Origin: Dugong dugon
Lineage: Eukaryota > Chordata > Mammalia > Sirenia > Dugongidae
Direction of reading: 5' to 3'
Length of the DNA: 64,000 bases
Assembly (NCBI GenBank): GCA_030035585.1
Contig: CM057460.1
Coordinates: forward strand, 132,850,714-132,914,713
Shown: positions 55,211-64,000 of the stretch, one piece after another
How the letters are laid out: each line of letters opens with the position of its first letter
Numbering within the stretch: the stretch's first letter is position 1
The notes under the pieces: generated by a model
Database searches by the model: none
What the model saw: only the letters and a program-made list of their open reading frames with translations
Told to the model about the DNA's origin: nothing
Position numbers and translations under genes: made by a program

Positions 55211-56410
55211 AAACCCATGAAAAAATTCACATGCAAAATGTAACAATCCTTGTTGGTTACCAGGGATGGGGGGGGGGGGGAATACTAAATAGGCAATAGA
55301 TAAGTGGTATCTTGGGTGAGAGGTGAGACAGTACACAGTACAAGGGAAACTAACACAACCTGCACAAGGAAAGGTCATGGAGGCCCCATGGACACATCCA
55401 AACTCCCCGAGGGACTGAGTTGTTGGACGGAGGGCTCTGGGGACCATGGTCTTGGGGAACATCTAGCTCAACTGGCATGACACTACTTATAAAGATAATG
55501 CTCTACATTCTACCTTGGTGAGTAGTGTCTGGGGTCTTAAAAGCCTGTGAGCAGCCATGTAAGATACTCCTCTGATCTCATCCCTTCGGGAGCAAGGGAG
55601 AATGAAAAGAACAGGATACAAGGAAAAGATTAGTCCAAAGGACTAATTATCCACAGCTACCAAGGCCTCCACCGGACTGAGTCCAGTACAGCTAGATGGT
55701 GCCCGGCTACCACCACTGATGGCTCTGACCAGGATCACAACAGAGGGTTCTGGACAGAGCTGGAGAAGGATGTAAAGCATAATTCTAACTCACAAAAAAA
55801 AAAAAAAAAAAAAAAAAGACCAGATTTACTGGCCTAAAGGAGACTGGAGAAACCCTGAGAGTATGGCCCCCAGACACCCTTTCAGCTCAGAGGTGAAGCT
55901 GCCTTCGAGGCTCACTGTTCAGCCTGGGAGTGGACAGCCCAGTAAAACTAAATGAGACTAACGAGGTACAGGAGTCCAGTGACAAGGGCCAGAAGGCAGA
56001 GGGGGAGTAGGAAGCTGATGATAGGGAACACAAAGCTGAGTAAGGATACTGTTGATGTGTTGTGAGATTGTTAACCATTGTTATACGGCATCATTTGTAG
56101 TAACTGTTAAATGGGAGGCTATTTTGTCTTATAAGCCTTCATCTTGGGTGAGAATGGCAGCACAATTGGAAGAGCATAGTCAATGTCACTTAAATGTGTA
56201 CGTAAAAAGTTTTGAAATGGTGTATCTTTGGCTATGTATATTTTCACCAAAAAAAAAAAAAAAAAAAGCTGAGAATTCAGAGGGTTAAAATGTTGTGGGG
56301 TTGTTAACCAAAGTCATAAAACAGCATGTGTACTACTGTTACATGAGAAACTGTTTGTTCTGTAAGCCTTCACATGAAGTACAATAAAATATTAAAAAAA
56401 AAAAAAAAAG
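55211..56410 (+). other. L1-D 3'UTR with G run, duplicated terminal module and poly(A)
   Basis: It holds a run of 12 or more G at about 55,269-55,280 soon after ORF2, then L1 3'UTR text. A terminal module (about 56,035-56,150) ends near an 18-A run at 56,251-56,268. A second diverged module follows (56,269-56,382: agctgagaattcag...tgttgtggggttgttaacc), then aataaa at 56,383 and the final A-rich tail. A 24-A run at about 55,794-55,817 is a further internal A tract. Confidence 0.8.
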
Positions 56411-57912
56411 AAAGAAAATGATGAACAAGTGATTGGATAATAGAGGAAGAGCAACACTTTTTATGCAGTAGGAAAGAACTTGTCAGGATTATGTTTACAT
56501 GTTTGGTGGAAGGCAGAAATTATTAGTGATAAACTTGGATATCCAGCTGATGAGGTTTCTAAACATGATCTTAAAAGGGTCATGTGGTTTGGCCCTTAAA
56601 GTAAAATGGCAGAGAGAAGAGATGGATTAAAAATGAACTGTGCAAAATGAAAACAAAAAGATTTGGAAAATTCTGTTGTACACACTAAGGACACATGTCC
56701 GAGTTTACACCAAGGACGTAGCTATGCAATCTTTGGTTAAAAAATTGAGCCTGTGACTGATGAATCTAACCAACTACCACAGCAGAAAATCCATCAGCTT
56801 AGACTGAAGTAGACAGAGAAAGCATTAAAGGAAAGACACTGTCTTCCTCTTGGAATTCTACAGGCAGGAAACAGGTCAAAGGAGCTTCAACGATTGTCTT
56901 CCAAGCAAAGAAAAGAACCATCCCTGGAGAAGTTAGGGGATCAACAAAACTGTTGAAAGGAGCACAGGAAGCAGTGCCTACTCAGTTTCAAAATGTGGGG
57001 CCACCGCCTCCTAGGTTACAAAGAGTTGGATGCTTGTCAACTAGGTTGCCAGTGTGGGGCTTCCATTAAGGTGTGCCAGGGGAATGGGGAAGCCACCCAA
57101 AGCTGAGGGGCTGGGGCTGCCATGCTCAAGGAGCAGAAGAATGAAGCCTGCAGGGGGCGAGAGTGTAGGGTCACCACTCTGATGGATTAGGAGAATAGGG
57201 CTGCCCAAAGTGAAGGGAGCAGAGTTGCCATTCAGTGGGTCTAGAAGGCAGAGCTGAAGCTCAGGGCTGGGGGGCCTCCATCCAGATCCAGAGGGCATGG
57301 CTAACACTCAGAATCTCGAGGGCAGGGCCATTGCCTAGATGGTCTCAGCAAACAGAGGATTATTTTCAAAACTTGAGAGCTAATGTAATTTGTTCTGCTG
57401 GGTTTTGGACTTGCTCGGTGTCTGTTATCCCTTCTTTCTCTCCAATTTCTCCCATTTGTAATGGAAATGTATGCCCTGAGCCTGTTCCACCGTTGTTCTT
57501 TGGAAACAGATAACTTGTAATCTAGATTTCACAGTTTCACAGATGAAAAGAAATTTTGTCCCAGGATGGAATACATCTAAAGTTTTACCTATATTTGATT
57601 TACAGAATTCAGAAGATAAGATTGTGGACTTGAAGTTGATTTAAGACTTTTGGGATGATGTGATTGAGTGAATGAGTTTTGCCTGTGGCAGGACGTGAAT
57701 TATTAGGAGCCAAAGGATGGAATATTATGGATTGAATTGTGTCCCCTAAAAATATATGTTGTAAATCCTAACCTGTATGCCTGTGGTTATAATCCCTTTG
57801 GGGAATGGGCTGTCCTTGTGATGTTAATGAGATAGGATTAGTGTAGTGTATCCTGAGTCAATTTCTTTTGAGATATAAAAGAGATTAAAATTCAAAGTAG
57901 CAAAAAAAGAGA

Positions 57913-60365
57913 TTGAAAAGGTTATTAAAAAACTGCCAACAAAAAAAAAGCCCTGAACTGGATGGCTTCACTGGAGAATTCTACCAAACTTTCAGAGAAG
58001 AGATAACACCACTTCTACTAAAGATATTTCAGAGCATAGAAACAGATAGAATACTCCCAAACTCGTTCTATGAAGCCAGCATAACCCTGATACCAAAACC
58101 AGGTAAACACACCACAAAAATAGAAAGTTACAGACCAATATCCCTCCCGAACATTGACACAAAAATCCTCAACAAAATTTTAGCCAATAGAATTCAGCAA
58201 CATATCAAAAAAATAATTCACCAAGACCAAGTGGGATTTATACCAGGTATGCAGGGATGGTTCAACATTAGAAAAACAATCAACGTAATCCATCACATAA
58301 ATAAAACAAAAGACAAGAACCACATGATCTTATCAATCGATGCAGAAAAGGCATTCGACAAAGTCCAACACTCATTCATGATAAAAACTCTCCAAAAAAT
58401 AAGAACAGAAGGGAAATTCCTCAGTATAATTAAGGGCATTTATACAAAACTGATAGCCAACATCATTCTCAATGGAGAGGCTTTGAAAGCATTCCCCTTG
58501 AGAACAGGAACTAGATAAGGATGCCCTTTATCACAACTATTATTCAACATTGTGCTTGAGGTTCTAGCCAGAGCAGTTAGGCAAGAAAAAGAAATAAAGG
58601 GCATCCAAATAGGTAGGGAAGAAGTCAAAGTATCTCTATTCACAGATGATATGATCTTATACACAGAAAACCCCAAGGAATCCACAAGAAAACTACTGGA
58701 ACTAATAAAAGATTTCAGCAAAGTTTCAGGATACAAGATAAACATACAAAAATCAATTGGATTTCTCTACACCAACAAAGAGAACCTTGAAGAGGAAATC
58801 ACCAAATCAATACCATTTACAATAGCCCTCAAAAAATAATATACTTAGGAATAAATCTAACCAGAGATGTAAAAGATCTTTAGAGAGAAAACTACAAGAC
58901 ACTACTGCAAGAAACTAAAAGAGACCTGCATAAGTGGAAAAATAAACCTTGCTCATGGATAGGTAGACTCAACATAGTAAAAAATGCCAATCCTACCAAA
59001 AGCAATCTACAGATACAATGCAATCCCACTACAAATTCCAGCAGTGTTTTTTAATGAGATGGAGAAACAAATCACCAACTTCATATGGAAAGGGAAGAGG
59101 CCCCAGACAAATAAAGCACTACTCAAGCAGAAGAACAAAGTGGGAGGCCTTACACTACCTCATTTTAGGACCTATTATACTGCCACTATAGTCAAGACAG
59201 CCTGGTACTGGTACAATAACAGATACATAGACCAATGGAACAGAGTCCAGAATCCAGATATAAGCTCATCCACTTATGAGCAGCTAATATTTGACAAAGG
59301 CCCAAAGTCCATTAACTGGGGAAAAGACAGTCTCTTTAGCAAACGGTGCTGGCATAATTGGATATCTATATGCAAAAACGTGAAACAAGACCCATATCTC
59401 ACACCATGTACAAAAACTAACTCAAAATGAATCAAAGACTTAAATATAAAATCGAAAACGATAAAGATCATGGAAGAAAAAATAGGTACAACGCTAGGAG
59501 CCCTAATACATGGCATAAACGCAGTACAAACCATAAGTAACAATGCACAAGCACCAGAAGAGAGACTAGATAAATGGGAGCTCCTAAAAATCAAACACTT
59601 ACGCTCATCCAAAGACTTCACCAAAAGAGTGAAAAGACAACCTACAGATTGGGAAAACATTTTGGGTTTTGACGAATCCGATCAGCATTTAATTTCTAAA
59701 AGCTACAAGATACTCCAAAACCTCATCAACAAAAAGACAAATAACCCAATTAAAAAATGGCAAAGGATATGAACAGGCACTTCACCAAAGAAGATATTCA
59801 GGCAGCTAACAGACACATGAAGACATGCTTGCAATCATTAGCCATCATAGAAATGCGGATCAAAACTACAACGAGATATCATCTCACCCCAACAAGGTTA
59901 GCATTAATCCATAAAACACAAAATAACAAATGCTGGACACGTTGTGGAGAGACTGGAACACTTATACACTGTTGGTGGGAATATAAAATGGTACAACCAC
60001 TTTGGAAATCAATTTGGCGTTTCCTTAAAAAGCTAGAAATAGAAGTACCATACGATCCAGCTATCCCACTCCTTGGAATATATCCTAGAGAAACAAGTGC
60101 TGTCACACGAATAGATACATGCACACCCATGTTCATCGCAGCACTGTTCAGAATAGCCAAAGGATGGAAGCAACCTAAGTGTCCATCAATGGATGAATGG
60201 ATAAACAAACTATGGTATGTCCACACAATGGAATACTACGCAACGATAAAGAACAACGATGAAGCTGTGAAACATCGTATAACTTGGTGGAAGCTAGAAC
60301 TTATTATGCTGAGTGAATTTAGTCAGGCACAGAAGGACAAATACTGTATAAGACCACTATTATAA
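57913..60365 (+). pseudogene. L1-E ORF2 remnant (RT to C-terminus)
   Basis: In frame from 57,913: [109 protein letters not shown], then RTGTR with a TAG at 58,516. FTDDMILY (about 58,645) has threonine for the usual alanine in the catalytic box. The thumb and C-terminal parts are at 58,984-59,430 and 59,470-59,772. After a frame change near 59,760 the end runs from [16 protein letters not shown] to [25 protein letters not shown] (one cysteine replaced by tyrosine) and DKYCIRPLL at 60,365. At least five disruptions. No endonuclease. Confidence 0.9.
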
Positions 60366-61370
60366 GAACTCAGGAAAAGGTTTAAAGTCAGAAGAAAACA
60401 TTCTTTGATGGTTACGGGGGTGGGGAGGGAGGGTGAGGGTTATTCACTAACTAGATAGTAGATAAGAATGATCTTAGGTGAAGGGAAAGACAGCACACAC
60501 TACAGGGGAAGCCAGCACAACTGGACTAAACAAAAGCTAAGAAGTTTAATCAATAAAATCAAATACTTTGAGAGACAGAGTAGCAGGGATGCAGGGTCTG
60601 GGGACCATGCTTTCAGGGGACATCTATGTCAACTGGCATAACAAACCTTATTAAGAAAATGTTCTGCATTCTACTTTGGTGAGTGGCATCTGGGGTCTTA
60701 AAAGCTTGCAAGCGGCCATCTAAGATGCATGAATTTGTTCCAACCACTTGGAGTAAAGGAGAACGAAAAATACCAAAGACACAAGGAAAGTATTGGCCTG
60801 AGAGACAGAATGGGCCACATAAACCAGAGACTTCATCAGCCTGAGACCAGAAGAACTAGAAGGTGCCTGGCTACCACCAATGAACGTCCCAACAGGGAAC
60901 ACGACAGAGGGTCCCTGATGGAGTAGTAGAACAATGGGATGCAGAGCTCAAATACCAGTAAGAAGAACAGACTTAATGGTCTGACTAAGACTGGAGGTGC
61001 CCCGGAAAGCATGGCCCCTGGTCTCTCCATCACCCCAGAACTAAAACAATTTGCGAGGCCAACTCTTCAGACAGGGATTGGACTGGACTGTGGACATAAA
61101 GTGATACTTGTGAAGAATGTGCCTCTTAGACAAGAAGATATAAGACACCAAAGGGGCAGCTTCTGTCCAGAGGTGAGAGGGGAAGGCAGAGAGAGTTAGG
61201 AGCTGGTTGAATGTTCATGGGGAATCAGGGACTGAGGGGAGGAGTGTGCTGTCACAGAATGGGGTGAGCGGTTGGGGTCTCATAACAATGTATGTTAAAA
61301 AAAAATTCTGTATGGGAGATTAACTTGAAATGTAAACTTCATTTAATTATATCAATAAAAAATTAAAAAC
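60366..61370 (+). other. L1-E 3'UTR
   Basis: About 1 kb of 3'UTR with a G-rich purine block at 60,415-60,440 and ggcatctggggtcttaaaagcttg at about 60,687, a word shared with L1-D. It ends in aataaa (61,354) and a short A-rich tail. Short open frames here lack motifs. Confidence 0.8.
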
Positions 61371-61810
61371 AATTCAAAATAGCAAGTAGAGATGGGGGAA
61401 GAGAAATGCCAAGACACTTGAAGGTCACCCAGGAGCAGAAACTCAAAAAGACAAGGACTTTCCTCCAGAGCAAACAGAGAAAATCTTCCCCTACAGCCTG
61501 TTACCCTGAGTTCGGACTTTCAGCTCCTAAACTGTGAGAAAATAAATTTCTGTTTGTTAGAGCCATACACTCATGGTTTTTCTTATAGCAGCACTAGATA
61601 ATTACAACAGCTCAGAACTGGGCACTGTTTTGTTCTGTTGTGCCCAGGGTCACTTTGGGTCTACTGAGTCGACAGTACCTAACAACAAATTGTGATAGAA
61701 AAACAATATCTAACAAAATATATGCAATGACATCATATCGATAATTGATAGAAAGTTTATAACTTTAAGAATTCAGATTATTAATACGAAATATTGAAGC
61801 TAAATTATCT

Positions 61811-61958
61811 TAAACCTGGCTGCATATTAGAATTGTATGAAAAATCCCACCTAAGGCTGATTCAATTAGAAAGTCTGGCAATGGATTTTGACATTCATTT
61901 TTTTTTTTAAAGTACATACCAACGGTGATTTTCATGTGCACCAAAGGTTAAGAAACAC
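61811..61958. mobile_element. MER5-like hAT-Charlie MITE
   Basis: It starts taaacctggctgcatattagaattgtatga and ends tgattttcatgtgcaccaaaggttaagaaac. These are imperfect inverted complements of each other and match the ends of the ancient mammalian MER5 elements (ctgcacattagaatcacctgg and complement). About 150 bp; non-autonomous, moved by hAT transposase long ago. Confidence 0.7.
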
Positions 61959-62574
61959 CTATTGAAATTTCATAATGACATACTAGAAAATATCAAAGTA
62001 ATCATGCTTTTTAAAAGGGAATGGTAAAGGCAATGTTCAGATTTATTCATTAAAGAAAAACAAAACAAAAAATAACAGAATTGAAAAATTAATCTATGAG
62101 CTCTTAATGGAAAGGTAAATAAAACACACCACTCATGAATCTAACTGATAAAAAGAGAAAACAATATGTGAATTAAGACAATAAAAATAACTAGTCACAG
62201 TGGATATCTAAACAATTTTCTTAAGAGATTTCATATTCAATAAAACTCAACAATATTTCTGATTTTAAAATAAATTATTTACCAAGTGTTAGCATACATG
62301 AATTCATTAATGTGGCAGTTAACAAGAAGTGCTTTATAAAAATAATATTTTCAGTTAGAAAAAGAATGCTTTTTGAAATACTATTTCAAAATATAAAATA
62401 CTGAGCAATAAAGATTAGAAGAAACATTCAAGAATTACATAAATAAAAGCACAACATTTCATTATAAAACTAGAAATAAATACTGAATAAATATAGAGTT
62501 ACCATTTGTTCCTTCACAGGAAGACTTAATTTTCAAAGATGTGTATGCTCCCCACAATTAATCAATGCATTTTA

Positions 62575-62660
62575 CATAATTTACAAAATTATTTGTACAT
62601 AATGTAATTTGTAATTAATTATGTAATTACTTGTGCATAACTACAAAATTTACAAAAGGT
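62575..62660. repeat. AT-rich imperfect palindrome
   Basis: The word acataatttacaaaattatttgtacataatg is followed by inverted words (gtaattaattatgtaattac; gcataactacaaaatttacaaaa). It lies within the decayed L1. No function implied. Confidence 0.55.
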
Positions 62661-63011
62661 TATTGTTAAAAATTAAGTGACTTCTAAATTCCATCTGAAA
62701 AAAAATTAAGAATAGCAGGAGTTTTTTCAAAAGAAGAGTAAGATGGGGGACATGTACCCTTAAATATTAATTGTATTATATCAAATTACAATAAGAGCGC
62801 CATGGTGATAATATCTGAAAAACAGATAACGCGTTGGAACAGAATAGAATGCCCAGACAAGATCTTCATCTGTGGCAAATAATAAAGTTGGTTGGTATCT
62901 CAAATCAGTGAGGAAGCATATTTTAATAAATATTTGTGTTTTTCTCTCACATCAAACATTAAATAATAGGTGAACTAAGATATAAGTATAAAAAGGGAAA
63001 AATAATAAAAA

Positions 63012-63378
63012 TTTGTTTTTGTTAGGTGCCATCAAGTTGGTTTCAACTCATAGCCATCCTATGTACAACAGAACGAAACACTGCCCAGTCCTGCCCCATC
63101 CTTATGATTGTTGTTATGCTTGAGCCCATTGTTGCAGTCACTGTGCAAATCCATCTTGTTGAGGGTCTTCCTGTTTTTCACTGACCCTTTACTTTACCAA
63201 GCATGATGTCCTTCTCCAGGAACTGGTCCCTTCTGATAACATGTCCAAAGTACATGAGACGAAGTCTTGCCATCCTTGCGTCTAAGGAGTATTCTGCTAC
63301 ACTTCCTCAAAGACAGATTTGTTCACTCTTCTGGCAGTTCATAGTATATTCAATATTCTTCACCAACACCATATTTCA
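63012..63378 (-). mobile_element. RTE 3'-end fragment
   Basis: It runs from ttgtttttgttaggtgccatcaagttggtttcaactcatag to tatattcaatattcttcaccaacaccatatttc. It is about 365 bp and truncated at almost the same point as the copy at 43,108. Confidence 0.9.
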
Positions 63379-63674
63379 GTGGAATAAAAATAACATGTTG
63401 GAAATATATATCTGATCATTTTTGGGAAATAACTTTCTAATCATAAAAGCAAGTGAAATCTGATTTTTCTTAGGATGTAGAAAGCTGCAACCTAAACAAG
63501 AAAAAAAAAATAATTTAAAATGCAAAATTTATCAAAACCCATCAGAGAACTGAGTTACAAGTCAACCAGTTGAATTTCAAAGGGTGACAAGCTTCCCAAA
63601 GAAAAGACAGGACACAAGAAGAGATTAACCTTTGGCAAAGCACATGAGGAAGAGGTGGCAGTCATAAGAGACAG

Positions 63675-64000
63675 TGTTGTGGATTAAATTGTGTCCCCCC
63701 AAAATGTGTGTTGTAAATCCTAATCCTCAGACCTGTGGTTATAATCCCATTTGGGAACGGGTTTTCTGTTACATTAATAAGGCAGTATTAGCATAAGGTG
63801 TGTCTTAAATCAATGTCTTTTGAGATAAAAAGAACAGACTAAGCAAGCAAGCACAGATGGAGGGAAAGATACACGCCACATGACTGTCAAGGAACCTAGG
63901 AATAGAAGCTGAAAAGAGACAGGCCCTTTCTCCAGAGAGAGAGCCTTCTCCTAGAGCCAGCAACCCTGAATTTGGACTTCTAGCCTCCTAAACTGTGAGA
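63675..64000 (+). mobile_element. LTR, MaLR type, cut by the window edge
   Basis: It starts tgttgtggattaaattgtgtccccccaaaatgtgtgttgtaaatcc and reaches gacttctagcctcctaaactgtgaga at base 64,000, so the final ~90 bp and anything beyond are not visible. Its subgroup (aagcaagcaagcacagatgg; cacatgactgtcaaggaacc) matches the LTRs of the 47,042 element. Solo or paired state is unknown. Confidence 0.87.

Larger units (their letters stand above)
47922..56410 (+). mobile_element. L1-D: full-length LINE-1
   Basis: Flanked by a perfect 14-base duplication, aaagaaaatgatga (47,908-47,921 and 56,411-56,424), so the 8.49-kb length is exact. Parts: 5'UTR 47,922-49,926, ORF1 49,927-50,970, inter-ORF region to 51,395, ORF2 51,396-55,210, 3'UTR 55,211-56,390 and an A-rich tail. 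It is the best-preserved LINE here: after one shift near its start ORF2 stays in one frame to its end, apart from a handful of stops and one local double slip. It is inactive as it stands, but its ORFs are far more intact than those of L1-B, which suggests a more recent insertion. Confidence 0.96.
57904..61370 (+). mobile_element. L1-E: 5'-truncated LINE-1 in the MaLR 3' LTR
   Basis: The flanks aattcaaagtagcaa (57,889-57,903) and aattcaaaatagcaa (61,371-61,385) form a 15-base duplication with one change. The copy starts in ORF2 just upstream of the reverse-transcriptase core and runs to an A-rich tail (atcaataaaaaattaaaaac). Its 3'UTR differs from L1-B/C/D (for example ggtggggagggagggtgagg at about 60,419), and its coding sequence is also the most distinct, so it belongs to another L1 lineage. 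LTR text resumes directly at gtagagatgggggaagag. Confidence 0.94.
47042..61609 (+). mobile_element. MaLR-type LTR element with both LTRs, carrying two L1s
   Basis: 5' LTR 47,042 to about 47,600; internal 47,601 to about 57,722 (interrupted by L1-D); 3' LTR about 57,723-61,609 (interrupted by L1-E). The flanks gcata (47,037-47,041) and gctca (61,610-61,614) look like a decayed five-base duplication of the RTE word gcaca. Without the L1s the element is about 2.6 kb, similar to the copy at 5,284 and alignable to its interior (ggaagagttttaaggcacctaatag; gttggttttggacttgctcgg-type words). It is an old, noncoding fossil. Confidence 0.85.
45538..61689 (+). mobile_element. RTE-clade LINE, split by a MaLR-type element and nested L1s
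   Basis: The left part, 45,538-47,041, runs from tagagtcactgtaccaaaaa through the reverse transcriptase to atactgaagatggcat. The missing RTE terminus appears at 61,610-61,689 (gctcagaactgggcactgttttgttctgttgtgcc...tgagtcgacagtacctaacaacaaa). The 14.6-kb LTR element between them split it near its 3' end. The RTE copy itself is about 1.6 kb and 5'-truncated. The right part keeps the typical aacaacaa tail. Confidence 0.9.
62050..63674 (+). mobile_element. Ancient L1 fragment, split by an RTE
   Basis: Decayed L1 text: catattcaataaaactcaacaatatttc, gaagacttaattttcaaagatgtgtatgctccccacaattaatcaatgcattt, gcgttggaacagaatagaatgcccag. After the RTE, 63,386-63,674 (gagaactgagttacaagtcaaccagttgaatttc; gacaggacacaagaagagatt) is also repeat-like but assigned with less certainty. 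No useful open frame. Confidence 0.55.

Overview
This window looks like intergenic DNA from an afrotherian mammal, most likely a paenungulate such as an elephant, hyrax or sea cow. The evidence is repeated copies of the tRNA-headed AfroSINE family, an RTE-clade LINE that shares its 3' tail with that SINE, long L1 elements, MIR and MER5 relics common to mammals, and very AT-rich filler. I found no host protein-coding gene, exon, functional tRNA, rRNA or CRISPR array. Nearly all protein-like reading frames are decayed LINE ORFs. Four L1 elements dominate and are named here L1-A to L1-E (L1-C lies inside L1-B).

Layout. 1-1,245 is the 5'UTR of L1-A, which runs off the left edge on the minus strand. 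1,390-4,040 is an old L1 broken by two LTRs, followed by RTE pieces (4,041-5,265) and a MaLR-type LTR element with both LTRs (5,284-7,532). 7,540-13,040 holds scattered SINEs, MIRs, an RTE fragment, one LTR and about 2 kb of anonymous sequence. 13,040-32,880 is an antisense ancient L1 that hosts L1-B (13,309-26,486). L1-B hosts the 5'-truncated L1-C (15,556-19,533), which in turn carries a class II solo LTR (18,349-18,756). Next come an RTE fragment, a near full-length RTE (28,244-31,405) and a diverged tandem duplication whose second copy preserves the empty insertion site. 33,290-45,540 is low-density sequence with about ten AfroSINEs, several LTRs and anonymous AT-rich DNA. 45,538-61,689 is a second nest: an RTE split by a MaLR-type element, itself split by full-length L1-D (47,922-56,410) and, in its 3' LTR, by truncated L1-E (57,904-61,370). 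61,690-64,000 holds a MER5-like MITE, an old L1, an RTE fragment and an LTR cut by the window edge.

The elements interact mainly as parasites of one another. L1 supplies endonuclease and reverse transcriptase for itself. The RTE probably mobilised the AfroSINEs and an internally deleted RTE derivative, because their 3' ends match. LTRs are mostly solo. Target-site duplications, visible for many insertions, give exact borders and an order of events without any dating model.

The best candidates for something unusual are the inverted array of 5'UTR monomers at the head of L1-B, the ~295-bp GC-rich tandem monomers in the L1-D 5'UTR, the duplicated 3'UTR terminal module shared by L1-C and L1-D, and the duplicated locus that acts as an internal empty-site control. 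I see no evidence for an undescribed functional gene system.
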